This document shows, one piece after another, positions 44,632 through 54,151 of a stretch of DNA of 64,000 nucleotides (position 1 is the first letter of the stretch; each line of letters opens with the position of its first letter). Both the position numbers and the translations under genes were made by a program. This DNA comes from Sphingopyxis sp. OAS728. GTDB taxonomy: Bacteria > Pseudomonadota > Alphaproteobacteria > Sphingomonadales > Sphingomonadaceae. The stretch covers positions 248,001 to 312,000 of the forward strand of contig NZ_JADBDT010000001.1 in NCBI RefSeq assembly GCF_014873485.1. The letters run 5' to 3'. Below the pieces are notes generated by a model. It saw only the letters and a list, made by a program, of their open reading frames with translations, was not told the DNA's origin and made no database searches.

Positions 44632-46992
44632 TTAGCCCCGCAGCCGGTCGATCGCCTGCGCGAGCGCGACATAGAGCTTGCCGATGTCCGACGAGAGCAA
44701 GGTGACGCTGATCGCCGACCCGTCGCGCGCGCCGATGAGCAGGCGCAGCATCGCTTCGAAATCGTGGATGAACTGGTTCACCGACGCATGGAAATTGTCA
44801 TCGGCCTGATAGAGGCGCAGGACTTCCTTGGCCTCGCTGTTGTCGATCAGTTTAACCGCACGCCGCGCGAACACGCCGCGGTCGCCCTTCAGATACGCAT
44901 CCCACGCGACATCGCTGACTTCGGTCGACATGATCTTGGTGACGTCGATGGCGGTCGATTTCAGCGATTCCGTCAGCAGCCCGACCTGTTTCGCCAGCGA
45001 GTCGCGATCGGACGCGGCGATTGCCTGTTCGGCCTCGCTTACACGCTGTTCGACGTTTGCGCTGGTGTCCATGATCGTAACCAGCTGGCGCATCAGGCGA
45101 TCGGCGGCGCTGTTTGCGGCCGCCACGGCGCGCGCCGATGCATCCTCGATCGCGCTCAATTGCGCCATGACCTCGTTCTTGAATGCGGCGTCGATCGCAT
45201 CGGTTGCGGTCGCCTGCATCGTTTCGCGGGCATTCGTAACCAGCTTTTCGAGCGTCAGCCGCGCCTCGTTCGCGGCTGAATCGGCGGTCGCGCGAACCTC
45301 GCCCAGCGTCGCGATCATGCGCGCGCCGCCCTGTTCGGCGAATTCGTCGGCGCCTTCGCGCAGCTTGGCGAGCGCCGCCTCGGCGTCGGCGAGCGAGCCG
45401 TTGATGCGGTCGACGAGTTTCTGCTGGCTGGTCGCATGACCCGCCATCTGTTCCTCGTTCGACTTGAGCGTTGCTTGCACTGCGTTGACGTGCGACGCGG
45501 TCGATTGTGCGACCAGTTCGGACGCGTCGAGGATGGGGCGTAGCTGCGATAGCGCCGTCTGCGTCGTCTTGCCGTGCGAGGCGATGCGGTCGAGCGCGTG
45601 CGGCAGCGTTTCGTCGAGTTCGCGCGTCACGGCGTCGAGCGCCAGCAGCAATGATTCGGCGTGGGTGATAAGCTGGTGCGCCGAGGCGTTGCCGCTTTGC
45701 ACTTCCTGTATGAAGGCGCCGAGCTGCGCCTTGGTGTCGTCGATCGAACGACCGATCACCCCGGTGCTCGCGCTGACGCTGACATCGAGGATTTCGAGCT
45801 GTTGGCCGACTTCGGTCACATGCGCGGTGATGCGCGACGCGAGCGCGTCGCTGGCGTCGGCGTGCGCCGCAAGCTGCGCGCCCATCGCATTGCTCGCATC
45901 GCGGGCGACGGCGAGCTTTGCATCCATGAGCGCGGCGGCGTCGTCGACGCCTTCGCGGAACTGCCTCCAGCTTTGATCCATCTGGACCGTCATCGCACCG
46001 ACGGTCGAGAGCATGTCATCGCGTGCCGAGCTGGCAACCTTTGCCATGTTGGCGAGTGATGCGCCTTGAACATCGGCGACCTGCGCCGAAGCCGCGAGCA
46101 GGTCTGATTCGGTTTCCTTCGTCTGCTCCTGAAGCGCGACGATTGCTTCGAGTACCGTTGCGGTTGAATCGATGCCCGACTGCGCGGCCTTCGCCGCTTC
46201 CTCGCCGAGCGCCGCAAGCCGCGCTTCGAGGTTGGCGCCCTGTTGGTGCGCGACGAGGCCGGCTTCGCGGAAATTGACCGCGAGCCGCTGTGCGACATCG
46301 TCGATCCGCGGCAAGCCGGCGAGCAGCCCGTCCATCCGCTGCAGCGCAACGTCACCCGAACGCGCGAGCTGGTCATGGGCATTGGCAATGACCGAGGCAT
46401 TGCTCGCGAGCTTGTCACTGCTTTCGGTGAGCCGCGACACGGTGTCGAGGCCAAGCTGCTGGACGATCTTTGCCTGCTCGCCGAGCTGCTTGTGCGCATC
46501 GGCCAGATGCAGGCCGAGCGAATGCATCGACTGGTTCAGCGCCAGATTTTCTTCGCGAAGCGCGGCGGCGACCCGCGCGAAGCGCGCCTGTTCGGACCGG
46601 CCCGATCGCAGCAGTGCCATCCAAAGCACCGCGAGCAGCGTGAGCGGCATTGCGATCGTCGCGAGCGTTGCCGGCCAAGCGGCGAGGGCAGGGCTGCGCG
46701 AAAAGCCGTCGGTGGCGACGGACAGGGCGAAGCCCGTCCAGCCGAGCGCGAGCAGGATAAGCAGTGTGGGCAGGCCCCGGTCTTGCCACGCCGGCGCTGC
46801 AGGCAATGCGTCGTCACTATCCTCGGCGTCGGTAAGCGAGGACATATCGAGCCAATTCCGTTCGGTGGGCGCCTCGACTTCGGGCGCAGGCGCGGTTTCG
46901 GGCGCGGCGACTTCCGCCGGCTCCGCGCTGTTTGCTTCCTGGTTTGTCGCGGAATTCCGCCACAATCCGACGATTTTCTTTTCCCCCGTCAT
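44632..46992 (-). CDS. Large two-TM coiled-coil protein, TipN-like polarity factor candidate
   Basis: 786 residues. An acidic Pro/Ala-rich N-terminus (1-70), two membrane helices (about 75-94 LPTLLILLALGWTGFALSVA, and 103-128), then about 520 residues of almost pure Ala/Glu/Gln/Asp heptad-like helix (ANLEARLAALGEEAAKAAQS and similar), and a compact C-terminal part with SDVAWDAYLKGDRGVFARRA, FIHDFEAMLRLLIGARDGSA and SSDIGKLYVALAQAIDRLRG. This layout matches Caulobacter TipN, the cell-pole birth-scar protein, in length, the two N-terminal TM helices and the coiled-coil body. A similarity search is needed to confirm. Methyl-accepting receptors are less likely: no HAMP or signalling hairpin motif. 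Confidence 0.65.
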   Translation of the reverse strand: MTGEKKIVGLWRNSATNQEANSAEPAEVAAPETAPAPEVEAPTERNWLDMSSLTDAEDSDDALPAAPAWQDRGLPTLLILLALGWTGFALSVATDGFSRSPALAAWPATLATIAMPLTLLAVLWMALLRSGRSEQARFARVAAALREENLALNQSMHSLGLHLADAHKQLGEQAKIVQQLGLDTVSRLTESSDKLASNASVIANAHDQLARSGDVALQRMDGLLAGLPRIDDVAQRLAVNFREAGLVAHQQGANLEARLAALGEEAAKAAQSGIDSTATVLEAIVALQEQTKETESDLLAASAQVADVQGASLANMAKVASSARDDMLSTVGAMTVQMDQSWRQFREGVDDAAALMDAKLAVARDASNAMGAQLAAHADASDALASRITAHVTEVGQQLEILDVSVSASTGVIGRSIDDTKAQLGAFIQEVQSGNASAHQLITHAESLLLALDAVTRELDETLPHALDRIASHGKTTQTALSQLRPILDASELVAQSTASHVNAVQATLKSNEEQMAGHATSQQKLVDRINGSLADAEAALAKLREGADEFAEQGGARMIATLGEVRATADSAANEARLTLEKLVTNARETMQATATDAIDAAFKNEVMAQLSAIEDASARAVAAANSAADRLMRQLVTIMDTSANVEQRVSEAEQAIAASDRDSLAKQVGLLTESLKSTAIDVTKIMSTEVSDVAWDAYLKGDRGVFARRAVKLIDNSEAKEVLRLYQADDNFHASVNQFIHDFEAMLRLLIGARDGSAISVTLLSSDIGKLYVALAQAIDRLRG

Positions 46993-47060
46993 CCGGCCAT
47001 CTTAGCATCAAATGGCCGCCATGAAACGGAAACTTAACCCCGAACTGCCAATCCTGTGGA

Positions 47061-47357
47061 ATGTCTTTCGACAGTGGCCCTCTCGATCGGTACCTCAGCG
47101 CCGCCTTTGGCGATGATCCCGCTATGGCGATGGACCTGCGCTCTGCCTTTGCCGGCGGTGCCCGCGATCTGTCCGACCTGATGCGCCGATCGCGATGCGA
47201 TGCGAACTGGGAAATGGCGGCAATCCGCCTGAAAGGGCTCGCCGCGACCTTTGGTATCATCCCGCTGATCGAACTCGCCGAAGCGGCGATCGAGGGCGCG
47301 CCGGGCGACCCGGCCGTGCTGCGACAGATTAACCAGGCCATCGACGCGATCGCCTGA
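47061..47357 (+). CDS. HPt-domain-like protein lacking the phosphorylatable His
   Basis: 98 residues predicted as a four-helix bundle. The region MAAIRLKGLAATFGIIPLIE lines up with the HPt signature A-H-x-LKG-x-A-x-x-x-G, but the His position is Ile55 (codon ATC). All other hallmarks (LKG, Gly after the helix, ELAEAAIEGAPGD) remain. It should not accept phosphate; a docking or inhibitory role, or loss of function, is inferred. It is divergent from the large coiled-coil gene (68-base gap). Confidence 0.68.
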   Translation: MSFDSGPLDRYLSAAFGDDPAMAMDLRSAFAGGARDLSDLMRRSRCDANWEMAAIRLKGLAATFGIIPLIELAEAAIEGAPGDPAVLRQINQAIDAIA

Positions 47358-47562
47358 TCGCCGACCCGACCGGGGGTGCCGCCCGACCGGCAGACCGGGT
47401 TCAATTTCGGTTCAGCCGCTTTCGGCCATTCAAATATCGATACCGGCTGTCTTGCCTTGGCAACGCGACGGGTTTAGCCGCGTTACCGACGCGCGGCCGA
47501 ACCTGCGTGCGCCACAGGCGCGTGCATGGGCGAAGGCGGCCGAGTTCAAAGGAGAGATTTCG

Positions 47563-48882
47563 ATGTTCAACCGTTTCCGCTCGATGCCCGCAACGGCGAT
47601 GGCCGTCGTGCTGGGCTGCGCGCTGATGGCGACCGCGGCGCCGGCTGCCGCTCAGAAGAAGGAAAAGCAGAAGAAAGAAGAAGAGGCGAAGGGCAAGGGC
47701 CTGACCGCCAGCAAGGGCTTCGCGCCCGCGCTGAAGAAGATGACCGACGCGACCGCGGCGAAGGATGCGGCGACGTTGCAGGCGGCGTTGGCCGAAGGCC
47801 AGACCAGCGCCACCGCGCCCGACGACAAATATCTCCTTGGTTTCTACCAGCTCCAGCTCGGTATCCTGAATAAGGATCAGGCATCGCAGTCGCAGGGTCT
47901 GGATGTGATGCTCGATTCGGGCCTGACCCCGCCCGAAAACCTCGCCGTGTACAATTTCTACTCGGGCAATTTTGCTTATGGCGCGAAGGATTATCCGAAG
48001 GCGATCAAGCGCCTCGAAGCCGCGCGCACGGCGGGTTCGACCGAAACCAGTCTGCCGGTTCTGTTGATGGATAGCTATTTGAGCGCCGGACAAGCCGATC
48101 AGGGCATCGCCGTTGCGAAGACCGCGATCGAGGCGAGCCGCGCCGCCGGGCAGCGGCCGTCGGACGAGCTCTACGTCCGTCCGATCAAGGCCTTGCAGGC
48201 GGCAAAGCGGAACGACGAGATGCTCGCGTTGATGACCGCGCGCCTGCGCGACTATGGCCAGCCGCAAGTGTGGCGCCAGACGCTTTTCTCGGTTCTTCAG
48301 GCCGCACCCGCTGGCGGCACGCCCAAGGAACAGGAATCGTTCACGCTCGACACCATGCGCCTGATGCGCGCCGCGGGTGCGATGACGGAACGCCTCGAAT
48401 ATGACGAATATAGTGCACTTGCGGCCAGCGACGGCTTGCCGGGCGAAGCCGTCGCGGTGATCGCGGAAGGCGAGCAGAAGAAGGTCTTCCCTAGCACCGA
48501 CACGAAGCTGGCGGCCCGCCGCGACGACCAGAAGGCGCGCGCCGGCAACGAGGCATCGACCATCGTGGCCTATGCCAAGCAGCCTTCGACGCTGGCCAAT
48601 CCCAAGACGGCAGGTGCGACCGCCGACGCGCTGGTCGGCTATGGTCATTATGCCGATGCGATTCCGCTCTATCAGGCTGCGGCCAAAGGGGCGGCGGAGA
48701 AGGACATGTGGACCTACCGGCTCGGTGTTGCCCAGGCGCTGTCGGGCGACAAGGCAGGCGCCAAAGCGAGCTTCGGCCAGGTGACCGGTGCTCGCAAGCG
48801 CCTGGCCGACCTTTGGACGGTCAAGCTGGATGCGGCCGCTCCGCCTCCGGCCGCAGCGGCCGCAGCGCCCGCGACGAACTGA
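47563..48882 (+). CDS. Secreted TPR/Sel1-type helical repeat protein
   Basis: 439 residues from ATG 47563 (AGGAGA upstream); a longer frame exists but lacks a signal. Signal peptide about 1-30 (ATAAPAAAQ), then a Lys/Glu-rich linker (KKEKQKKEEEAKGKG) and helical repeats: AVYNFYSGNFAYGAKDYPKA, VLLMDSYLSAGQADQGIAVA and ALVGYGHYADAIPLYQAAAK resemble tetratricopeptide units. The end is Pro/Ala-rich. TPR proteins in the periplasm scaffold envelope complexes; the partner is unknown. A strong terminator follows at 48901. Confidence 0.78.
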   Translation: MFNRFRSMPATAMAVVLGCALMATAAPAAAQKKEKQKKEEEAKGKGLTASKGFAPALKKMTDATAAKDAATLQAALAEGQTSATAPDDKYLLGFYQLQLGILNKDQASQSQGLDVMLDSGLTPPENLAVYNFYSGNFAYGAKDYPKAIKRLEAARTAGSTETSLPVLLMDSYLSAGQADQGIAVAKTAIEASRAAGQRPSDELYVRPIKALQAAKRNDEMLALMTARLRDYGQPQVWRQTLFSVLQAAPAGGTPKEQESFTLDTMRLMRAAGAMTERLEYDEYSALAASDGLPGEAVAVIAEGEQKKVFPSTDTKLAARRDDQKARAGNEASTIVAYAKQPSTLANPKTAGATADALVGYGHYADAIPLYQAAAKGAAEKDMWTYRLGVAQALSGDKAGAKASFGQVTGARKRLADLWTVKLDAAAPPPAAAAAAPATN

Positions 48883-48900
48883 TCGCGCTTCGCGCAAAAG

Positions 48901-48938
48901 AAAAGGGCGCCCTCCGTTCGGAGGGCGCCCTTTTCTAT
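48901..48938 (+). terminator. Intrinsic terminator of the TPR protein gene, shared with the lrp-family gene
   Basis: Perfect 15-bp stem, AAAAGGGCGCCCTCC (48901-48915) with GGAGGGCGCCCTTTT (48920-48934), loop GTTC, followed by CTATG. The A/T ends let it work on both strands for the convergent genes. Confidence 0.9.
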
Positions 48939-48954
48939 GCCCGGCCCGAACGCG

Positions 48955-49431
48955 TCAGGGCTCGACAGGAATTCCCGCCAGCTGCTTCGCGGTGCGAATG
49001 GTCAGCGAGGTCTTCACGCTTGTAACGTTGGGCGCCGACGTCAAATGCGCGGTCAGGAACGACTGGAAGCTCTGCAGGTCGCGCGCGACGACTTTCAGCA
49101 GAAAGTCGATCTCGCCATTCAGCATATAGCATTCGCGCACCTCGGCGAGCCCGCCGACATAATCCTCGAACGCCTTGAGGTCGGATTCGGCCTGGCTGCG
49201 CAGGCTGACCATCGCAAAGACGGTAATGCCATAGCCGAGCTTCGCCGCGTCGAGGTCGGCATGATAGGATCGGATGACGCCCGATTCCTCGAGCGCGCGG
49301 ACGCGGCGAAGACATGGGGGCGCCGTCAGCCCCACCATCTGTGCCAGTTCGACATTCGTCATCCGCCCGTTCTTTTGCAGTTCGCCCAATATCTGCAAAT
49401 CAATCTGATCGAATTTCTGACTAGCCATCAT
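48955..49431 (-). CDS. Lrp/AsnC family transcriptional regulator
   Basis: 158 residues (ATG 49431, or 49428 next to it). An N-terminal winged HTH (KFDQIDLQILGELQKNGRMT, then VELAQMVGLTAPPCLRRVRA) and a C-terminal RAM ligand-binding domain (ITVFAMVSLRSQAESDLKAF, and VRECYMLNGEIDFLLKVVAR) are typical of feast/famine regulators that form octamers and sense amino acids. Regulon not visible; branched-chain genes are far away. The 166-base space up to the histidine kinase gene would hold both divergent promoters. Confidence 0.9.
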   Translation of the reverse strand: MMASQKFDQIDLQILGELQKNGRMTNVELAQMVGLTAPPCLRRVRALEESGVIRSYHADLDAAKLGYGITVFAMVSLRSQAESDLKAFEDYVGGLAEVRECYMLNGEIDFLLKVVARDLQSFQSFLTAHLTSAPNVTSVKTSLTIRTAKQLAGIPVEP

Positions 49432-49597
49432 TGAAACATCCGCTTTCCAAAACTGCGGTGACCATAATATTATTTCAGGCGATTGCAATTGTCCCACAAT
49501 GCGACGTGGAAGGTTAAGGCACTTTCATGACCGGATGATTCACGCTAGCCGGTAAGCATATGCTAACCAACGACCGAGGGTGTGGGGCTCAATTCGC

Positions 49598-51262
49598 GTG
49601 ACTGCTGACTCGATGATTGCGACCATCTTGCGCCAGGCGCCTGCGGATCGCCGTGCGAGCATCATCGCGTGGCGCCAGCTCTCCGATATTCTGGCGCAGC
49701 GCGGCAATCAACTGTCCGATGACGATATTCGCCGCAGCTTGCACGCGCTCGCAGTGCTCCGGCCCCGCGTGCCCGAATCCGTGCGCCGCGATTGCGCGCG
49801 GGCGATTGCGCGTCATGGGCGCTTTGCCCCGCTCGTCGCGCTCTATGCCAATGATGTTCCAGCGGTTTCCGCGATCATGCTGCGCGATGCGCGGCTTGCC
49901 GAGGCCGACTGGCTCGCTCTCCTGCCCGCGACGAGCGCCATGGCGCGCTCGGTGCTCGCGGGCCGGTCCGACCTGCCGCACGGCGTCTATCGCGCGCTCG
50001 CCAGCCTGGGCAGCGCGTCCGTCGCGTTGCCGCAGCCCGAAACCGCCGCGCAGCAAGAGCCCGAAGTCGTAGCGCAGGCGGAGCCCGCGCCAGTAGCCGA
50101 AACGGCGCCCGAGCCCGCAGCCGAGAGCCACCCGAGCCAGATCAGCGAACTCGTCCGCCGGATCGACAAATATCAGTCGACTCGCGCCCAGCCGAGCCCA
50201 TCGCGCGCGCCGCGCGCGGCGTTCCTGTTCGAAACTGGTCCCGACGGCGTGATCCACTGGGTCGAAGGTGTCACCCGCGGCGCGGTGATCGGCCTGTCGA
50301 TTGCCGAAGCGGCCTTTGGCGGCGAACCGGGCACCGATGGCGTCGCCGCCGGCGCCTTCCGCCAGCGCGCCGAAATCATCAATGCGCGCATGCTGCTGGA
50401 AGGCACTGCGGCGGACGCCGGCGAATGGCGTTTCTCTGCGCTGCCCTGGTTCGACCCCGCGACGGGGCAGTTCCGCGGTTATCGCGCCAGTGCACGCCGC
50501 CCGCACCGCAATGAAATGCCTTATGGCCGGCCTGCACCCGAGGATTCGGGCGATTCGATCCGCCAGCTGATCCACGAGCTGCGCAGCCCGCTGAATGCCA
50601 TTTCGGGCTTCGCGCAGATCATTTCGGGGCAGATGTTCGGCCCGGTGAGTTCGGGTTATCGATCGATGGCCGAAACGATCGTCGGCGATGCCGCGTCGGT
50701 CCAGTCGATCATCGACGATCTGGAGACCGCGGCGCGCAGCGGTACCGCGCGTGTCGATGCGCCGTCGGAAGAGGTCGTCGATATCGGTGCGATTGTCACG
50801 CAGGTCGAAAGCGAGCTGGCGGCACTCCTCGCCGACCAGCGCGTCGATCTCAGCATTTCTCGCGTCGGGGGGCCGTTTTTTGGGCATTCCAGCGATGCCG
50901 ATGTGCGCCGTATGATCGGCCGCCTGCTCACCGCGCTGGTCGATGTATCCGAACCGGGCGCGATATTGGTCGGGCAATTGGTCACCGAATCGCGGCACGA
51001 CGACATGCTCCAACTGCGCATCGTCCGCCCCGCGACGATCCGCTTTGCGACCTCGGCGGAACTGCTCGATCCGGGCTTCAGTCCCGAGGGCGAGGCGCCC
51101 GGCGCGGCAGTTCTCAGCCTCGGTTTCTCGCTCCGCCTCGTCGACAGCCTCGCCCGGGCAAGCGGCGGACGCCTCGATATCGGGCATAACGCCTTGACCT
51201 TGCACCTCCCCTCCGCCAACTCGAAGGCCGATGCCGGGCTGGAGGCCCAGCAAGGCGAGTAG
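49598..51262 (+). CDS. Soluble sensor histidine kinase with degenerate catalytic domain
   Basis: About 554 residues; start taken at GTG 49598 (alternatives GTG 49580, ATG 49613). There is no membrane helix. N-terminal helical part 1-130, Ala/Glu/Pro linker (PETAAQQEPEVVAQAEPAP), a PAS-like middle (LFETGPDGVIHWVEGVTRGA), then a DHp domain with the phosphoacceptor His at codon 50573-50575 in LIHELRSPLNAISGFAQII. The ATP-binding domain is eroded: the N-box Asn is missing (MIGRLLTALVDVSEPGA) and the DxGxG loop is not recognisable; only LGFSLRLVDSLARASGG resembles a G2 area. So it may be a pseudokinase. No response regulator is adjacent. Confidence 0.8.
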   Translation: MTADSMIATILRQAPADRRASIIAWRQLSDILAQRGNQLSDDDIRRSLHALAVLRPRVPESVRRDCARAIARHGRFAPLVALYANDVPAVSAIMLRDARLAEADWLALLPATSAMARSVLAGRSDLPHGVYRALASLGSASVALPQPETAAQQEPEVVAQAEPAPVAETAPEPAAESHPSQISELVRRIDKYQSTRAQPSPSRAPRAAFLFETGPDGVIHWVEGVTRGAVIGLSIAEAAFGGEPGTDGVAAGAFRQRAEIINARMLLEGTAADAGEWRFSALPWFDPATGQFRGYRASARRPHRNEMPYGRPAPEDSGDSIRQLIHELRSPLNAISGFAQIISGQMFGPVSSGYRSMAETIVGDAASVQSIIDDLETAARSGTARVDAPSEEVVDIGAIVTQVESELAALLADQRVDLSISRVGGPFFGHSSDADVRRMIGRLLTALVDVSEPGAILVGQLVTESRHDDMLQLRIVRPATIRFATSAELLDPGFSPEGEAPGAAVLSLGFSLRLVDSLARASGGRLDIGHNALTLHLPSANSKADAGLEAQQGE

Positions 51263-51295
51263 GCCGATCGGCCAGTCTTCGGGGCAAAGGGGAGC

Positions 51296-52333
51296 ATGGT
51301 GGAGCCTGCGGGCAATTTCTTTGCATATCCGGCCGCATCGGATCTGATCGCGCTGGAAGCGGATGAGCGGCCGCGCTTCTGGGTCACGATCGATACCGAA
51401 GAGGATTTCGACTGGGCCGCCCCTTTCGCGCGAACCGGTTACGGGCTTGCGTCGGTTCCCGCGCTCGCCGAGTGCCAAGCCTATTTCGAACGCGCCGCCG
51501 TGTCGCCAATCTATCTGGTCGACTGGCCGATTGTCGCCGACGACCGTGCGGTCGAGATTCTCGGCACAGCGCAGGACGGCGGTCGCTGCGAAATCGGGGC
51601 GCAGCTCCATCCGTGGGTGAACCCGCCGTATGATGAGGATGTGAACGAACGCAACAGCTATACCGGCAATCTGCCCGCCGATTTGCAACGCGCGAAGATG
51701 ACCGCGCTCCGCGATGCGATCCGTGATCGCTTCGGCATATCGCCTACCGTCTATCGCGCCGGGCGATATGGCCTCGGTCCCCGCAGTGCGGCGATGCTCG
51801 CCGAACTCGGCTTCCGCTGCGACACGTCGGTGCGCAGCGGGTTCGACTATCGTGCGGGGCACGGCCCCGACTATCGCGCTGCGCCGCTGCATCCCTGGTG
51901 GGTGCGTACGGGGCAGGGTGCGATGCTCGAAGTTCCGGTTACCACGGTTTTCGGCGGCTTGCTGGGCAAGGCCGGCGCTGGCGTCTATCACCGTGTTGCG
52001 CGCAACGGCACGCACGCAGGCGCGGCGCTTGCCCGTCTCGGGCTTGTCGAACGGATCGCGCTGACGCCCGAGGGGATTCCCGCCGAACGCGCGTGCCGCG
52101 CGATCGATATCGCCGTCGATGCGCGCTTGCCGGTGCTCAACTTCTCCTTCCACTCACCGTCGCTGCAACCTGGCAATACGCCCTATGTTCGCAGCAGCGC
52201 CGATCTTGAGCTTTTCTATCGCTGGTGGGACGTCGTGCTCGATCACCTCGCGCGCCGCGGCGTCGAAGCGACGACGGCTGCCGAAATATTGGCGATGGCC
52301 GAACGGAAGGCCTCCACAACCCGAAGCTCCTGA
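51296..52333 (+). CDS. Polysaccharide deacetylase family protein (WalW-like)
   Basis: 345 residues with no signal peptide. The NodB-like fold shows the metal-binding TIDTEEDFDW at 30-39, the His-containing CEIGAQLHPWVNPPYDE near 100-115, and RAGRYGLGPRSAAMLAELGF, ending with SFHSPSLQPGNTPYV. These match WalW/polysaccharide-biosynthesis deacetylases that act on exopolysaccharide precursors or O-acyl sugars in the cytoplasm. The start lies next to AAGGGGAG; GTG 51299 is also possible. Follows the kinase gene by 33 bases, so perhaps cotranscribed. Confidence 0.85.
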   Translation: MVEPAGNFFAYPAASDLIALEADERPRFWVTIDTEEDFDWAAPFARTGYGLASVPALAECQAYFERAAVSPIYLVDWPIVADDRAVEILGTAQDGGRCEIGAQLHPWVNPPYDEDVNERNSYTGNLPADLQRAKMTALRDAIRDRFGISPTVYRAGRYGLGPRSAAMLAELGFRCDTSVRSGFDYRAGHGPDYRAAPLHPWWVRTGQGAMLEVPVTTVFGGLLGKAGAGVYHRVARNGTHAGAALARLGLVERIALTPEGIPAERACRAIDIAVDARLPVLNFSFHSPSLQPGNTPYVRSSADLELFYRWWDVVLDHLARRGVEATTAAEILAMAERKASTTRSS

Positions 52334-52343
52334 TCGTTGGCGC

Positions 52344-52372
52344 TTGCCAATGCAGCGCGGCGTCCGCTATCG
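52344..52372 (+). promoter_or_regulatory. Possible promoter of the CAT-anticodon tRNA
   Basis: TTGCCA (52344-52349), 17-base spacer, CTATCG (52367-52372); start near 52379, about 23 bases before the tRNA. Confidence 0.42.
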
Positions 52373-52401
52373 CCCGCACACCCCCACCGGGTTTGAAAAG
52401 G

Positions 52402-52477
52402 GGGCCTGTAGCTCAACGGTTAGAGCTGGCCGCTCATAACGGCTAGGTTGCGGGTTCGAGTCCTGCCGGGCCCACCA
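52402..52477 (+). tRNA. tRNA with CAT anticodon, probably tRNA-Ile2 (lysidine type)
   Basis: A 76-nt cloverleaf with encoded CCA: acceptor GGGCCTG with CGGGCCC, D-arm GCTCAACGGTTAGAGC, anticodon loop CTCATAA (anticodon 52435-52437), T-arm GGTTCGAGTCC. The D-arm and anticodon-arm text resembles tRNA-Ile2, whose C34 becomes lysidine; automated tools may call it tRNA-Met. Not an initiator: the acceptor 1-72 pair is G-C and the anticodon stem lacks three G-C pairs in the initiator pattern. Confidence 0.9.
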
Positions 52478-52546
52478 TTTCCTCCACCATTTCCCTTGCA
52501 AAACGAAACCGATACCTCTCCATTGCGCCGGCAGAAGGAGAGGGAC

Positions 52547-54022
52547 ATGGGGAAGCGGCGGACGATTTTTCTGGGCGGTCTTGCGGTGATCGCGATTGTG
52601 GCGGGAACGGTGGCGGTACGCACCGCGACCTTTGCGCCAAAGGATATCGCCGACGGCAGCGACATCCGCCTCGCCGCGGTGCCCAGCTACGACCTCGACG
52701 CCGCCGTCGGCCACCTCAGCGCCGCGGCGCAGATCAAGACGATCTCGCACCAGGATCCGGCGGAGAATGACATTGCCGAATGGGACCGGCTGCACATGTG
52801 GCTCGCGGCGACCTATCCCGCGACGCATCGCGCGATGACGCGGACGATCCTGCCGAACCGCACGCTGATCTATCATTGGCCGGGCAGCGATGCGTCGCTC
52901 GCGCCGATCATCGTCATGGCACATCAGGATGTCGTGCCGGTCACCGAAGGCACCGAAAAGGACTGGAAATATCCGCCCTTCGCCGGGACCATCGCCGAAA
53001 AGTCGGTGTGGGGCCGCGGGACCGTCGACGACAAGGGATCGCTCATCGGCCTGTTCGAGGCGATCGAGGCGCTGGCGGCGAGCGGGTTCCGGCCCAAGCG
53101 TGGCATCTACCTCGTGTCGGGCCACGACGAAGAGGGGGGCGGTTCGGGTGCCGTCGCGGCCGCCGCCAAATTGAAGGCCGCGGGTGTCCGCGCGCTCTAC
53201 ACGCTCGATGAGGGCAGCGTCGTGCTGCGCGACACGCCGGTGATCGACGGCCCTGCCATCCTGATCGGCATCGCCGAGAAAGGCTATGCGACGCTCAAGG
53301 TCACCGCCAATGCGCCCGGCGGGCATAGTTCGATGCCGCCCGCCGAAACCGGCGTCACGACGCTGGCGCGCGCGGTGCTGGCAATCGCCGAAAATCCGTT
53401 CCCGATCGAGATGCGAGGCCCCGGTGCGGCGATGATCGAGGCGCTGGCCGCGCACAAGGGCGGCACAACCGAACTCGCGGTCGCGAACCAGTGGCTGCTC
53501 GGCCCGGTGCTCAGAAAACAGCTTGCGGCCTCGCCCTCGTCGGCCGCCGCTTTCCACACCACCATCGCGCCGACGATGTTGCAGGGCAGTCCCAAGGAGA
53601 ATGTGCTCCCACAATCGGCGACCGCGCTCATCAACTATCGCATCGCGCCGTGGAACAGCTCGGCCGATGTGATGGCGCGCGCCAAGGCGGCGGTCGGTGA
53701 CGCCCCGGTCGAACTCAGTTGGGTCAAGACGCCGAACGAGCCGTCGCGCGTTTCGTCGAGCAGTTCGCAGGGGTGGAAATATGTCGTCGCCGCGGCGCGC
53801 GCCGATGCGCCCGATGCCGTCGTCGCGCCCTATCTGGTCGTCGCGGCGACAGACAGCCGTAGCATGGAGCCGATTTCGGAGGATGTGTATCGTTTCATGC
53901 CGATGCACTTCACGCTCAAGGAAACCGCGATGATTCACGGCACCAACGAGCATATGACGATCGACAGCTTCAAGCGCATGATCGACTTCTATGCGCGGCT
54001 GATTGCAACGTCGGCGGGATAA
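52547..54022 (+). CDS. M20 family metallopeptidase (carboxypeptidase PM20D1-like)
   Basis: 491 residues from ATG 52547 (AAGGAG upstream). One N-terminal hydrophobic segment ([17 protein letters not shown]) is a signal anchor. Zn motifs: [10 protein letters not shown] (ligand His), [15 protein letters not shown] (bridging Asp), [15 protein letters not shown] (Glu pair), and C-terminal [19 protein letters not shown] with the last ligand His. The dimerisation domain insertion ([20 protein letters not shown]) is normal. The family cleaves or forms N-acyl amino acids and dipeptides; this one is probably periplasmic. Substrate not deducible. Confidence 0.9.
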   Translation: MGKRRTIFLGGLAVIAIVAGTVAVRTATFAPKDIADGSDIRLAAVPSYDLDAAVGHLSAAAQIKTISHQDPAENDIAEWDRLHMWLAATYPATHRAMTRTILPNRTLIYHWPGSDASLAPIIVMAHQDVVPVTEGTEKDWKYPPFAGTIAEKSVWGRGTVDDKGSLIGLFEAIEALAASGFRPKRGIYLVSGHDEEGGGSGAVAAAAKLKAAGVRALYTLDEGSVVLRDTPVIDGPAILIGIAEKGYATLKVTANAPGGHSSMPPAETGVTTLARAVLAIAENPFPIEMRGPGAAMIEALAAHKGGTTELAVANQWLLGPVLRKQLAASPSSAAAFHTTIAPTMLQGSPKENVLPQSATALINYRIAPWNSSADVMARAKAAVGDAPVELSWVKTPNEPSRVSSSSSQGWKYVVAAARADAPDAVVAPYLVVAATDSRSMEPISEDVYRFMPMHFTLKETAMIHGTNEHMTIDSFKRMIDFYARLIATSAG

Positions 54023-54035
54023 TGTGGGAAGTCAG

Positions 54036-54112
<77 letters not shown>

Positions 54113-54151
54113 ACTACTGACCCGCGCCTTAGACAGCGTCCGCGTGCAAGT

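Noticed and set aside
49589..52153. An 854-codon minus-strand frame opposite the kinase and deacetylase genes
   Set aside because: No recognisable domain and spans two genuine plus-strand genes; a shadow frame.
52402..52477. Possible integration site at the tRNA gene
   Set aside because: No integrase, no direct repeat of the tRNA 3' end and no change in composition beside it; the same holds for the tRNA-Asp and tRNA-Pro genes.
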